Made by a program: the position numbers and the translations under genes | Part shown: positions 53,385-63,873 of the stretch, in pieces | How the letters are laid out: the number at the start of each line of letters is the position of its first letter | Numbering within the stretch: the first letter of the stretch is position 1 | NCBI GenBank assembly: GCA_017442585.1 | Contig: JAFRZM010000016.1 | Span: forward strand, 1 to 64,000 | DNA: 64,000 nucleotides | DNA from: Lachnospiraceae bacterium | GTDB taxonomy: Bacteria > Bacillota > Clostridia > Lachnospirales > Lachnospiraceae | Direction of reading: 5' to 3' | Notes under the pieces: model-generated | What the model saw: only the letters and a program-made list of their open reading frames with translations | Database searches by the model: none | What the model was told of the DNA's origin: nothing

Positions 53385-53990
53385 TCACACACCTCTTAAC
53401 TCATTTATTGCTCTATAGACTTCACCTGTCGGAAGTCCCACAACAGTATTGTAATCTCCGTCTATCTTTCTTACATGCTTTGCAAAAAGCCCCTGAATTG
53501 CATAAGCTCCTGCCTTATCCATAGGTTCTTCCGTCGCTATGTAATCTTTGATTTCCGAATCAGTCAATGGATACACATAAACTGCAGTTTTAGTATTAAA
53601 TATCGTCTTTTCGACAATTTTGCCGTCAAAAAGTCTTATAAGGCACACACCGGTATACACATAATGCTTGTTTCCGCTTAACGCTTTAAGCATCTTTTCA
53701 GCATCCTTCTTATTCTTAGGCTTTCCTAAAACTTCACCGTCAAATGCAACTATCGTATCGCTGCCCAAAACAATTACTTCGCCCTTTTTGTATTTATTAT
53801 CACCCTTTATACGGTTTGCCACATTCATTGCCTTGCCTCTTGCAAGATCCTTTACAAACGACGCATTATTCTTACATGTCGATTTTTCATCGGTATCCGA
53901 CGGAATAACATCAAATGCAAATCCTGCATTTTTAAGTAATTCTTTTCTTCTTGGCGAATTCGATGCCAGAACAAGTTTAAAATCAGCCAT
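53385..53990 (-). CDS. maf: Maf family nucleoside triphosphate pyrophosphatase
   Basis: A 201-aa protein with the Maf opening LVLASNSPRRKELLKNAGF, then VLGSDTIVAFDGEVLGKPKN and DKAGAYAIQGLFAKHV. Maf proteins hydrolyse modified or canonical pyrimidine NTPs to NMPs and are linked to septum control and mutation avoidance. First gene of the maf–htpG series, preceded by its own promoter at the end of addA. Confidence 0.95.
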   Translation of the reverse strand: MADFKLVLASNSPRRKELLKNAGFAFDVIPSDTDEKSTCKNNASFVKDLARGKAMNVANRIKGDNKYKKGEVIVLGSDTIVAFDGEVLGKPKNKKDAEKMLKALSGNKHYVYTGVCLIRLFDGKIVEKTIFNTKTAVYVYPLTDSEIKDYIATEEPMDKAGAYAIQGLFAKHVRKIDGDYNTVVGLPTGEVYRAINELRGV

Positions 53991-54027
53991 ACATACCTCA
54001 CAAAATCACATAAAACTACTAAATAAC

Positions 54028-54055
54028 ATTATAATATAATTCCGCTAAAATGCAA
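54028..54055 (-). promoter_or_regulatory. Promoter for the maf operon
   Basis: Minus-strand TTGCAT (54050-54055), 16 bases, TATAAT (54028-54033). The -35 box lies inside the last codons of addA. No terminator was seen after addA. Confidence 0.55.
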
Positions 54056-57000
54056 TATTCCTACCCAGGCAAAAGCTATACGCATATATTCCTTTCACCG
54101 GCATTTCATACTGCTTTTCTATCGCAATCTTATATAGATCAAGCTGAACCTTATATCGTTTTACGAGTTCCTCATCCGAATGCACTTTATCCGTCTTATA
54201 ATCAAGTAGTATTATGCCGTCATCGGTTATTACGAAAAGATCGATTATTCCCTGTATAAGAATGTGCTCGTCATCGCTTTCATACCCTACTTCCCTTGGA
54301 TTTATTGCCATTACAAACGGTTGCTCTTTTTTAACGCGACCTTTAAGGGACGCCTCACTTACAATTTTACCCACGTCCGAACGTAAAAAATCTTCGATGC
54401 GCTTAAAATTAACTTTTTCAAGAGCTTCGGATTCAACAAGACCGCTTTCGACAAGTTTTGCAACTTCCAGTCTTATGTTATCGACTGACGGATTTTCCAG
54501 CATCTTACTTCCAAAATCAAGGCATTCCATTACACGGTGCGTCAAAGTACCAAGTAAAGCTCCCTCATTCGGTCCTTCTTCAACCCCACCCAGAAACTCC
54601 GGCATTATATCCTCCGGTTCTTCCTTAACGTATTCCTTATACTCGGTATCTGTATTTTCTCTTCTTTCAAGTTCCATAAACTTATGCTTTATTTCAGATA
54701 CAGATACCTTACGCTTATTCTTTACATCTGTGACTTTTCTTTCTTTTGTGCCATAAATCTTATCGATTGCTTCTATATCCGCATCATTTACGGTGGATAC
54801 TGCATCATTTATAAGCACTTTTATATCGTTTTCGGGCTTAAAATCCGCTTTATCCGTAGTTACTCCATCATCGTTTATATCAACCACTTCAAAAGCAAAA
54901 TCAATGCCTTCATCCATCTTTGTCAATGCAGGAAGTATAATATCAAGATACGTTTTCACACCCTTTAAGGTATTTGCACTAAGACGCTTTGTGTCATCAA
55001 AACCTTTATTAAAGGTATTCTTATAATCTCTTGCTCCCTTAACTGAGCCTGTTATAATAAGTCTTTCCCTTGCCCTTGTTAAAGCTACATAAAGGATACG
55101 TAACTCTTCCGCACGGCTTTCAGCCTTTTTCTTATCTCTTAACACTCTGAAATTAAATGTATCTTTCTTAATACGCTTTTCTCCGTCAAAAGCTCTTAAT
55201 CCGACCATTCCTTTAGGATCTATAAAAATATCCGAATTATTAAGATCTATATCGTTAAACTGCTTACCAAGGAACAAAACTATACATATAGGGAACTCAA
55301 GTCCCTTACTCTTATGCATGGACATAAGTGTTACGGCACCTTTGTCACCTGTATCCATAGCCTGCTTTGTATCAATATTATACTTAGCCAGGAGGTCTAT
55401 ATATCTTAGGAATTTATTTAATCCGCTAAACGATGACTCTTCATATGCTTTGGCCTTTTCTATGAGCATATTTAAATTCTTGACCCTTATGTCTCCATGT
55501 TCCATAAGTGCCACTGTTTTATCATATGATGTCATCTCAAGTATCTTTATGATAAGGTCGTGCACGGAAAGAATCTTTGCCATTTTCTTTAAGCCGTTTA
55601 TAAGGTCAAAAAACTCATTAACCTTTTCCCTTATATTCTTAATTTTACCGTGCGATGCATAATCCTTTACCTTGGCAAAAAAGCTCCGTCTGTCACTTCC
55701 CGAAGAAATTTCAGCCAGATCTGCGTGCTTTAACCCTATAATAGGTGACGTAAGTATTGCGGCTATTTTGATATCATTTCTCGTATTATCGATAAGCGAA
55801 AGTATATTAATAACCGTTCGTACTTCCATTGCATCAAAATAACCCATACCGTCTATGCTTACAGCCGGAATGTTATTTGCACTTAATTCCTGCAACACAT
55901 TGACATTTAGCTTTTTGCTTCTTGTAAGGATTGCTATGTCGGAATACTTTGCAGGTCTAAGCTCATGGGTTTCTTTATCCGTAACTTCAAGTGACCCAAC
56001 AATATTTCTTATCTCGTCGGCTATAGCTTTTATCTCATAGCCTATTGCTTCGTCTCCCGCATCTTCCTTGTCAATAAGCACTACCTTCGGTATTAGTTCA
56101 TCCTTTGTAGGTTCGTAATATGTCGCACCGTATTTAAGCTTGGCATCTTCATCGTACTCAATGTCTCCAAGTTCCTTACGCATTGTATGTTTAAATATAC
56201 CGTTTGCAAAGTTTAAAATATTCTCCCTGCTTCTAAAGTTACTGTCAAGCACTAAGAGACGTTCTTTAGCTTTCTTATCCTTACTAAACGAATCGTACTT
56301 TTTAATAAATAACTCCGGAACAGCCTGTCTGAAACTATATATACTTTGCTTGACATCACCGACCATGAAAAGATTATTGTCGTTATCTTTTAGGAATGCC
56401 TGCATAATGTATTCCTGGCGCATATTCGAATCCTGATACTCATCGATCATTATCTCTTTAAATCTTGCACCATACTCGCTCGCAAGCTTCGTAACGTTTC
56501 CTTTTTCGTCATATAAAAGTGATAACGTATAATATCCAAGATCCGAGAACGTCATTACGTTTCTTGCGCGCTTTTCCTTAAGCATTTCTTCTAAGAATCG
56601 CTTCGTAATCTTAATTAATGTCTCGATTGCATATTCCTGCTCTTTTATTTCGTTAAGAACAGACTCCTTATCCTTGCCCTGATATCCCGCTTTTATATCC
56701 TTCGCAACCGCTTTCGCTTCATTAAGAAAACCCACTGCTTCAGTCTTTAACGCTAAAAGCCCCTCATCCTCTTCATCTATTTTAACGGTCGGAAGCCTTC
56801 CCGGATCAAATGCGGCGCACGCCTTAGCTATTTCTTCAAAAGAATTTGCATCAAGCATCATCTTAATCTGATCCCTTATACTTTCAGCATGTTCTGTGAT
56901 TTTTTTTAAATAATCATCTTCTTTGGAAAGAGCGACAGCCTTTTTTACATTTTGATACGCATACGTTAGCGGCGCCTTATATACGCCTTTTAAAAAATAA

Positions 57001-57644
57001 TCAAAAAGCATAAGGTCTTCCACCTTTGTAACATTGGTAGAAGTCGTATTCTTAAGACACTCATCCAGAAATCTAAAAGGAAAAGCCTGACTGTCGGAAG
57101 CTTTATAAAGTTTATTTACGAATTCAACTATACGTTCATCCGTTTTATCCGTCGCGTAGTTTTCAAGAAGTTTCTTAAAATCGTCACCGTCCTCCTCATA
57201 GAATTCGTTTAATACACGGTCTAAAACCTCTTCTTCTATAAGTTTTTCTTCACCTTCATCAGCAATTCTAAAATCCGGATCAAACCCTATAAGGTAAAAG
57301 TGCTCACGTAAAAACTGATTACAAAATCCGTCGATTGTCGTAATCTTTGCGTTTCTTATATATCCCGCCTGTTTTTGAAGATTTTGATCATTTGCGTTTT
57401 CGTCTATAAGCGCATCTAATGCCTTCTCAATTCTTTCCTTCATTTCCGCCGCAGCGGCATTTGTGAAGGTAACAATCATAAGATCATCGATATTTATCGG
57501 GTTTTCCTTATCAGTAATCCTGCCCATTATACGTTTTACAAGCACAGCCGTTTTACCTGAACCTGCTGCTGCGGACACAAGCACATCACAATCTCTTGCA
57601 TCAACAACGTCTTGCTGAGCCGGAGTTAATTTAAACTCACTCAT
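54045..57644 (-). CDS. addA: ATP-dependent helicase/nuclease subunit A
   Basis: A 1199-aa UvrD-type helicase with a C-terminal nuclease. Walker A is SAAAGSGKTAVLVKR (near residue 24), with FTNAAAAEMKER, the DEYQD box in MIDEYQDSN, SMHKSKGLEFPICIV, and ILYVALTRARERLI. The RecB-like nuclease motif is IIDLFVITDDGIILLDYKTDK, with catalytic Asp and Lys. With AddB it processes double-strand breaks up to a Chi-type site for RecA loading. It overlaps addB by eight bases. Confidence 0.97.
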   Translation of the reverse strand: MSEFKLTPAQQDVVDARDCDVLVSAAAGSGKTAVLVKRIMGRITDKENPINIDDLMIVTFTNAAAAEMKERIEKALDALIDENANDQNLQKQAGYIRNAKITTIDGFCNQFLREHFYLIGFDPDFRIADEGEEKLIEEEVLDRVLNEFYEEDGDDFKKLLENYATDKTDERIVEFVNKLYKASDSQAFPFRFLDECLKNTTSTNVTKVEDLMLFDYFLKGVYKAPLTYAYQNVKKAVALSKEDDYLKKITEHAESIRDQIKMMLDANSFEEIAKACAAFDPGRLPTVKIDEEDEGLLALKTEAVGFLNEAKAVAKDIKAGYQGKDKESVLNEIKEQEYAIETLIKITKRFLEEMLKEKRARNVMTFSDLGYYTLSLLYDEKGNVTKLASEYGARFKEIMIDEYQDSNMRQEYIMQAFLKDNDNNLFMVGDVKQSIYSFRQAVPELFIKKYDSFSKDKKAKERLLVLDSNFRSRENILNFANGIFKHTMRKELGDIEYDEDAKLKYGATYYEPTKDELIPKVVLIDKEDAGDEAIGYEIKAIADEIRNIVGSLEVTDKETHELRPAKYSDIAILTRSKKLNVNVLQELSANNIPAVSIDGMGYFDAMEVRTVINILSLIDNTRNDIKIAAILTSPIIGLKHADLAEISSGSDRRSFFAKVKDYASHGKIKNIREKVNEFFDLINGLKKMAKILSVHDLIIKILEMTSYDKTVALMEHGDIRVKNLNMLIEKAKAYEESSFSGLNKFLRYIDLLAKYNIDTKQAMDTGDKGAVTLMSMHKSKGLEFPICIVLFLGKQFNDIDLNNSDIFIDPKGMVGLRAFDGEKRIKKDTFNFRVLRDKKKAESRAEELRILYVALTRARERLIITGSVKGARDYKNTFNKGFDDTKRLSANTLKGVKTYLDIILPALTKMDEGIDFAFEVVDINDDGVTTDKADFKPENDIKVLINDAVSTVNDADIEAIDKIYGTKERKVTDVKNKRKVSVSEIKHKFMELERRENTDTEYKEYVKEEPEDIMPEFLGGVEEGPNEGALLGTLTHRVMECLDFGSKMLENPSVDNIRLEVAKLVESGLVESEALEKVNFKRIEDFLRSDVGKIVSEASLKGRVKKEQPFVMAINPREVGYESDDEHILIQGIIDLFVITDDGIILLDYKTDKVHSDEELVKRYKVQLDLYKIAIEKQYEMPVKGIYAYSFCLGRNIAF

Positions 57645-60600
57645 TACCTTCTTCTCCTTTGATGTCTTTTTGCATCTTTAAAAGCACTTCATCCTTATCA
57701 CCCTTCGTTTTAACCCTGTATTCACAGCGTTTAAACGAAGTATCAAAGGTACATACACCCTTATATGGACAAAATCCGCATGCAGTACGGTCATATCCTT
57801 CCTTGTATGGACTATCTTTAATATCTCCCGCAAGAATTCTTTTCGCAATAGCCCTTGCCTTATGATTTGCAAATTCTCTTAAAACTTCTATCTCGTTTTC
57901 ATCGTACTTATCGTTTGTTTTTTTACCTTCGTTGTTAAATACCGTTATTCCGCTTTCCGACGTTTCTTTTCTTAATTCCTTCTCGTTCTTTTCATCGTCT
58001 CCCGAATCCTTTACTATAGGGTTCTTAAGACCGTAAAAGTACGAGCCTGCCATACTGATATCCTTATCTTTATACTTTTCTTTTAAGAGATTGTACGCTG
58101 CATTTATATATGTCAGAAGCTGTAATTCCACACCGTCATATGCCTTTGAAATATCAAAGGTCCTGCTGCTGCTCTTATAATCGATTATCTTAAATAAAAG
58201 CTCTTTATCCTCATCTTTAACATCCACACGGTCGATAGTTCCGTTCATCTTTATTACATGATCGTTATCTACCTTTACACCTTCCATACCATCGTCATTA
58301 AGGATAAATTTCTTTTCCGCAAATACAGGTTTTAGTCCTGTTTCTTTTGCGATTTCTTTCATACGTTTCACGGTTTTGATTAATATTCCCCACAAAACCT
58401 CTACCGTATATAGATTCCTTTTGGTTTCCTTTAATTCATCAATATCGACCTTTTTCACAGCCTTTTCGAAAGAAGATGCCACATGCTCCGCAATATATAC
58501 GTCATCTATCGTCTCGATATCTAAACCGTTATTTATAAGTTCCGTGCAGAACTCATAAAGTGCACCGTGCAAAAGATTGCCCCGGGCAAGACTGTCAAAC
58601 TCCCCCTCATCCTTTTCATCAAGATGTAAACCATAGCTTAAATAAAACTGCATCGGACAATTTGAAAATGTCTGGAACTTTGATATACTTCCGGAAAGCA
58701 TATTCCCATATAAATTTTCTACCGCTTCCTTTGATAACGGTTCAATATTTTCACCATATGCAACATTATTACATAACAATTCGATAAGTTCCTTATAGAT
58801 GCCTCCCTGCTTCATAAAATAAGCCAAAAGCCTTTTATCCTTTATCGCTACCTTACTCTTTGAAATATCAAGTATAAGCTTTGTAAAGTCATATTCCGGG
58901 TTTACGTAGACATCTTTATCTTCTTTATCGATTATCTGATCTCCGAATAGTTTTGTAAGCTTTCTTATAAGGTATGACGGAGACTTTTCCATATCCTCCA
59001 TATCAAGCACCGGATATGTAATATAAAGCTTATTTTCTGGCTTTGACATTATCATATAAAGATAAAACTGCTGAGTAAAAGCCCTCTCGTGCTCTGTTCC
59101 GGCGATTTCAAGACCCTTTTCCTTTAATTCCTGTCTGTCGCGTCCCGTAAGACACTTTGTTCCGAGCGCCACCTTCGGGATATTATCGGTTGTTGCACCG
59201 ATTAGAAACAGTTCCTTTATATTTTCTATTCTCGTTCTTTCAATATCGCCGATTATAACGTAATCTCCGCCCATAGGAATGTTACGCATTTTAACGTAAT
59301 TTAATCCCGCATCGATAATCTCATAAAACTCATCGAATGTAACAACATCCTCTCCCATAAGGCTTACTGCCTTATCGAGAACCTTTATAACTTCTTTATA
59401 AAGCTTAATGTCCTCGCATTTTCCTTTAATCACGTTAAAAAGTTCGTTTGCATACTCTCTTACCGTAACATTCTTTCTATGCGAAAGATTCCTAAGATTA
59501 ATTAAAGGTGTAACAAACCTTTCTCTTATATCGTTTAAGGCACTTAAGTCATCGTCTGTCATCTTGTTTTTCTTCTTTACAAACGGTGATAAAAAACCTT
59601 TAAAATTCTTAATTCTTGCAGCGAGGCAATAATTCTCTAATTCTTCAACCTCGTCTATCGTAATGTCGCCCATTCCTGTTTTAAGATAGGAAAAAGCGCT
59701 TTGAAAAGTGAAATCCTCCGATATTACTTCACATAGGTTACGCACATACTGAACGTACGGAAGATATGTTATCGGTTCGTTTTTATCGATATATACAGGG
59801 ATTCCCGCTCTTTCAAATATACTCTTTGCATAGTCACTGTACGTTTCAATATCAGCCGTACATATTGCAAAATCCTCGTACTTTCTGCCCGATCTTACGC
59901 CGTCTTTAATTCTTTCTGCCGCAAAGTAAAGTTCTTCGTGCGGATTAAGACATGGTCTTACTACTATATCCTTTGCCTTAGCCTTATATCCCGAGACTTT
60001 TCCTCTAAAAATATTCTTCTCCAAATACGCAAGATCCGGTGACTCTTTAAAGCGCATTTTAGAAGAATCCTCCGTGTATATAAAATCGCTGATTTCCGTA
60101 TTGGTATACTTTGCCGCATCAATTAACGTCTTTACATATTTTTTTGTAATATAGAATAATTCTTCTTCGCCCCTTATATTAAGCGGATCCTCGGCCTTAT
60201 CGATTGTAACCGTCACATATATATCCTTTGTCATCGGCATTATGGCACGCAAAAACTCAGCCTGCACAGGCGTAAATCCTGTGTATCCGTCAAAAGAAAT
60301 TGTTGCGTTCTTCAAAAGGTTCGACTTTTCTGCCACTTCCGATAATCTTGAAAGCAATCCCGAAGAAGTAATATATCTTCCCTCGATGTCTTCTATAAAA
60401 CCCTCATACATCGTAAGAAGGTCGCTTAATTTAAGTGAAAGATAGCTTTCTTCACTTTTATCGATAAAATCGCTAAGATCCTTTGTCTTTACACCATACT
60501 GCTCAAACTCGGTAATCATTGACTTAACCTGATCAAGAAATGCAGGTTTATCTACTTTCTTTTTAAAGACCTTAAGTTTATCCTTCGCATTAAGAACTAC

Positions 60601-60891
60601 CTTACGAAGAATAAGAACTTTACCGAGTTCTTCCAATACTTCATTATTAGAGATATTAAGCTCTTCAAAGACGCGATATGAAAGACGCTCAAACGACAAG
60701 ACATCAACATTCATGATGCATTTGTTTTTTGAGCGCATAACAAGACTATTCTGGGTACTTAAAGTAAACTGTTCCGGTACCAAATATAAGAATAAGTCGT
60801 CTTTATTCTGTTCAGCTTTTTTAAGGACAAGGTCCATGAGGGAAGCGGTCTTACCGCTGCCCCCATTACCCAATATAAGATTTAATGCCAT
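57637..60891 (-). CDS. addB: ATP-dependent helicase/nuclease subunit B
   Basis: A 1084-aa protein with N-terminal P-loop LILGNGGSGKTASLMDLV and a C-terminal nuclease containing KIIDYKSSSRTFD. The [4Fe-4S] cysteines of AddB are visible: one in TFSNCPMQFYLSYG and three in CGFCPYKGVCTFDTSFKRC. Partner of AddA. It follows the M24 peptidase gene without a gap. Confidence 0.97.
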   Translation of the reverse strand: MALNLILGNGGSGKTASLMDLVLKKAEQNKDDLFLYLVPEQFTLSTQNSLVMRSKNKCIMNVDVLSFERLSYRVFEELNISNNEVLEELGKVLILRKVVLNAKDKLKVFKKKVDKPAFLDQVKSMITEFEQYGVKTKDLSDFIDKSEESYLSLKLSDLLTMYEGFIEDIEGRYITSSGLLSRLSEVAEKSNLLKNATISFDGYTGFTPVQAEFLRAIMPMTKDIYVTVTIDKAEDPLNIRGEEELFYITKKYVKTLIDAAKYTNTEISDFIYTEDSSKMRFKESPDLAYLEKNIFRGKVSGYKAKAKDIVVRPCLNPHEELYFAAERIKDGVRSGRKYEDFAICTADIETYSDYAKSIFERAGIPVYIDKNEPITYLPYVQYVRNLCEVISEDFTFQSAFSYLKTGMGDITIDEVEELENYCLAARIKNFKGFLSPFVKKKNKMTDDDLSALNDIRERFVTPLINLRNLSHRKNVTVREYANELFNVIKGKCEDIKLYKEVIKVLDKAVSLMGEDVVTFDEFYEIIDAGLNYVKMRNIPMGGDYVIIGDIERTRIENIKELFLIGATTDNIPKVALGTKCLTGRDRQELKEKGLEIAGTEHERAFTQQFYLYMIMSKPENKLYITYPVLDMEDMEKSPSYLIRKLTKLFGDQIIDKEDKDVYVNPEYDFTKLILDISKSKVAIKDKRLLAYFMKQGGIYKELIELLCNNVAYGENIEPLSKEAVENLYGNMLSGSISKFQTFSNCPMQFYLSYGLHLDEKDEGEFDSLARGNLLHGALYEFCTELINNGLDIETIDDVYIAEHVASSFEKAVKKVDIDELKETKRNLYTVEVLWGILIKTVKRMKEIAKETGLKPVFAEKKFILNDDGMEGVKVDNDHVIKMNGTIDRVDVKDEDKELLFKIIDYKSSSRTFDISKAYDGVELQLLTYINAAYNLLKEKYKDKDISMAGSYFYGLKNPIVKDSGDDEKNEKELRKETSESGITVFNNEGKKTNDKYDENEIEVLREFANHKARAIAKRILAGDIKDSPYKEGYDRTACGFCPYKGVCTFDTSFKRCEYRVKTKGDKDEVLLKMQKDIKGEEGNE

Positions 60892-62154
60892 TTATTTCTT
60901 ACCCTTTTTATTCTTTGCCATAAATGCTTCGATTTCATCAGGTTTACGAATAATATCTTTTGAAAGTACCTTGCATCCGTCTTCCGTAATAAGAAGATCG
61001 TCTTCGATACGGATACCGATACACTCTTCATCGATATAAAGTCCCGGCTCATCAGTTATAACACAACCCGGGCGAAGTTTAACACCTTCGTACGTTGATG
61101 CATCATGTACGTCAAGTCCTAAGTGATGGCCAACACCATGCATATAGTACTTTGAAAGTTCTGAATCTTCCTTGATAAGTCCAAGTTTCTTGGCTCCCTT
61201 TGCAAGGACCTTCTTACACTCATCATTGAGTTCTCTTAAAGTCATACCCGGCTTTGCAATCTTTGCAATATGCTGGTTAGCTTCAAGTACTACATTATAT
61301 ACATCCTTCTGACGCTTTGTGAATTTACCGTTTACCGGATATGTTCTTGTAATATCGGAGCACCATCCATCAGCCTTTGAACCAAGATCAAGTAACAATA
61401 AATCTCCGTCCTTACACTCGCATCTGTTGGTTTCATAATGAAGCATTGTTCCGTTGTAGCCTGAACCTGCAATTGTCGGGAATGAAGGACCCGATGATCC
61501 GAGATAATGGATTGTATACTCATATATAGCCTGTGCCTGATACTCATACATACCCGGCTTAAGTTCCTTCATAACTGCCTCTAAGCCCTGGCGTGTCATA
61601 TCAACTGCATGTGATATACGCTTAACTTCATCGGCATCCTTAGACATTCGAAGGTAACCAATTATTTCATATGCGTTCTTTAATACTACTGCAGGATTCT
61701 TCTTATGGAATTCCATTGCTCTCTTATGATTAAAATCAAGCTCGTCTGAAGCATCATGATGATAAAGATCAAAATATGCATTCTTAATGCAGCATGTAGT
61801 AAGCATTCTTGCAAGCATGTTATCAAACGAATCAATAAATCTTACATCTTCAATACCACTTATTTCCTTAGCTTCATCTTTTGTAAGCTTTTTACCGTAC
61901 CACTTCTCCATCAACGGATCTGCTTCTTCGATAAAAAGTGTCTCTGTAACCTTCTTACCTGTCTTGTCGATGAATAACACCATATTATCGCGATCGATAT
62001 CTGTAAGGTATCTGAAGTTCTTATTAACTTCGAACATGTAATACTCATCTTCGCTTACATGAACTTCCTTACCTGAATAAAGGATCATAACAGAACCTGC
62101 ATCCATCATCTTAGCAACCGCATCACGACGCTTCTTTAAATTCTTCGTACTCAT
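60892..62154 (-). CDS. pepP: Xaa-Pro aminopeptidase (M24B)
   Basis: A 420-aa protein with an N-terminal aminopeptidase P domain and a pita-bread M24 domain. The metal ligands are visible: DLGSKADGWCSDITRTYP (two Asp), MHGVGHHLGLDVHD (His), DEPGLYIDEE (Glu) and GIRIEDDLL (Glu). It removes N-terminal residues preceding proline. No signal peptide, so cytoplasmic. It lies between luxS and addB; the association with addB looks incidental. Confidence 0.93.
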   Translation of the reverse strand: MSTKNLKKRRDAVAKMMDAGSVMILYSGKEVHVSEDEYYMFEVNKNFRYLTDIDRDNMVLFIDKTGKKVTETLFIEEADPLMEKWYGKKLTKDEAKEISGIEDVRFIDSFDNMLARMLTTCCIKNAYFDLYHHDASDELDFNHKRAMEFHKKNPAVVLKNAYEIIGYLRMSKDADEVKRISHAVDMTRQGLEAVMKELKPGMYEYQAQAIYEYTIHYLGSSGPSFPTIAGSGYNGTMLHYETNRCECKDGDLLLLDLGSKADGWCSDITRTYPVNGKFTKRQKDVYNVVLEANQHIAKIAKPGMTLRELNDECKKVLAKGAKKLGLIKEDSELSKYYMHGVGHHLGLDVHDASTYEGVKLRPGCVITDEPGLYIDEECIGIRIEDDLLITEDGCKVLSKDIIRKPDEIEAFMAKNKKGKK

Positions 62155-62178
62155 TTTATATACCCTCTCTTTTTATAT

Positions 62179-62658
62179 TTATTCCGGATAATTAAGTCTA
62201 TCCGGCGTAATATTGTCCAATACTTCATTTAAATACTTTCTTGACACATATTTTGCCATAGGAAGATTAATATCAAGATAGTTGCCACAATCCTTCGCAC
62301 TTTGTCCCGGCACATCACCTTCGAAATCTGCCATAAAAGTAAACATTTCTCTGAGAAGCGGCACGATATCTTCCGATGTAAGGTTGCCTGATAATATCAG
62401 ATAAAAACCTGTTCTGCAGCCCATCGGTCCAAAGTATATGGTTTTGCTGCCCCAAGTTGCGTGATTTCTTAAAAATGTGGCACCAAGGTGCTCCATCGCA
62501 TGCATCTCCGCAGTATTTAAGACCGGTTCAAAATTAGGTCTTGTAATTCTTATATCGAATGTCGTAAGGATGTTGCCGTTTACGTCATCCTTTCTTGATA
62601 CATACACACCCGGTAATAATCTTAAATGATCGATAGTAAATGAAGCGATCTTCTCCAT
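62179..62658 (-). CDS. luxS: S-ribosylhomocysteine lyase LuxS
   Basis: A 159-aa protein of normal LuxS length. The metal motif HxxEH is in EMHAMEHLGA, the catalytic cysteine in GPMGCRTGFYLI, and the third ligand is the His/Cys region KDCGNYLDI. It splits S-ribosylhomocysteine into homocysteine and the AI-2 precursor DPD. Its substrate comes from the MTA/SAH nucleosidase encoded two genes upstream. The gap to the MFS gene is four bases, so the three genes are probably one transcript. Confidence 0.97.
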   Translation of the reverse strand: MEKIASFTIDHLRLLPGVYVSRKDDVNGNILTTFDIRITRPNFEPVLNTAEMHAMEHLGATFLRNHATWGSKTIYFGPMGCRTGFYLILSGNLTSEDIVPLLREMFTFMADFEGDVPGQSAKDCGNYLDINLPMAKYVSRKYLNEVLDNITPDRLNYPE

Positions 62659-62661
62659 AAT

Positions 62662-63873
62662 CTATACCTCCGTAGAATCCGGTCTTTTAATAAAAAGTGA
62701 TACCGCAACCGAAAGCATCACATATATAATCATTAAAACTGCCACGCTAAAATACGTACCCTTCGTATCATAAAGCCTTCCTGCAATAGTTGAGGCAAAA
62801 GAGGCTATTATGAGGTTCGTATTCGTAATCGAATAATTAAGCGGGAAGTTTGTTCTTCCAAAGAAATCGCTTATTATTGCGGAATTGATGGTCGGAACTC
62901 CGCCGTATGCTATTCCGCAAAGCACAAATCCGATTATTAAAAGCACTACAGAATTATTCTTTACCGCTACCATAAGTGCTGCGGAAGATATGGTAAATGT
63001 TGCCATATCTATTATCATAACCGTGTTAAATGACATCTTGTCAAAAAGCGCACCGATTATAACTCGTCCGAGACCGTTCGTTATAGCTAAGATACCAACG
63101 ATTGTGGCAATCGTTCCTGCTGAAAGTCCGCCATTTACTTCTTTCGCCATACCGCTTGCCTGCGATACTATCGTAAGGCCTGCACCTGTAGTGAGTATAG
63201 CCCAAAGATAGTACAATAAAAAGGATTTATGTTTCATCATTTTCTTTGCAGGAATATCAAGTGCAGGCTGTCTTCCTGCCTTCTTAGCGCCTCCCGATAC
63301 CGTCTCTCCCGGTAATACAAAGAAGAATGAAAGAATAACCATCGCTACAAATATAACTATAGCAAATAACTTAAATGCACTTCTCCAGGACGTAACGTCT
63401 CCTTCAGGATTCATATATACAAATAACTTACCTGCAATAAAGCTTGAAAGTCCGAATCCCATAAGCAAGATGCCCGAGATTAAGCCCTGCTTATCCGGAA
63501 ACCACTTTGATACGGTACTCATTATCACATTATAAGCAATACCCGATCCCAGTCCTGAAATTATACCAAATCCAAGATATAAAAGAATTACTCCGTTTGT
63601 ATATGCGGAAATAATTAATCCCATAGGGAAAAGGATTGCGGCAATCCAAAGAAGATTTCTCGGAGATGTTTTCTTACCTGCTATTCCTCCAAGCAAACCA
63701 CCAAGGCAGAAGGTTATCATAACTAAAGTAAATGTAAGCGATAAACTTCCCTGGTCAATATTTAATTCTCTGTTAATGACGCTTGCCATGACAGACCATG
63801 CATATATAATACCGGCCATAAGAAGAACTACAACACCCGCTATGGCATATATGCTTCTCGGTAACTTTTTCAT
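62662..63873 (-). CDS. MFS transporter, OFA-type
   Basis: A 403-aa, 12-helix major facilitator: MKKLPRSIYAIAGVVVLLMA, GLGSGIAYNVIMSTVSKWFP after helix 4, and the mid-loop KKAGRQPALD. It fits the oxalate/formate-antiporter-like group, whose members move small carboxylates and other metabolites. The gene lies between mtnN and luxS with overlap-scale spacing, and its AAGGAG site lies within the end of mtnN. A link to methyl-cycle products (adenine, methylthioribose, homocysteine or DPD) is a guess from position. Confidence 0.9.
   Translation of the reverse strand: MKKLPRSIYAIAGVVVLLMAGIIYAWSVMASVINRELNIDQGSLSLTFTLVMITFCLGGLLGGIAGKKTSPRNLLWIAAILFPMGLIISAYTNGVILLYLGFGIISGLGSGIAYNVIMSTVSKWFPDKQGLISGILLMGFGLSSFIAGKLFVYMNPEGDVTSWRSAFKLFAIVIFVAMVILSFFFVLPGETVSGGAKKAGRQPALDIPAKKMMKHKSFLLYYLWAILTTGAGLTIVSQASGMAKEVNGGLSAGTIATIVGILAITNGLGRVIIGALFDKMSFNTVMIIDMATFTISSAALMVAVKNNSVVLLIIGFVLCGIAYGGVPTINSAIISDFFGRTNFPLNYSITNTNLIIASFASTIAGRLYDTKGTYFSVAVLMIIYVMLSVAVSLFIKRPDSTEV

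Noticed and set aside
54050..54968. Plus-strand open frames opposite addA
   Set aside because: They are composition-driven shadows of the conserved AddA nuclease region on the minus strand.
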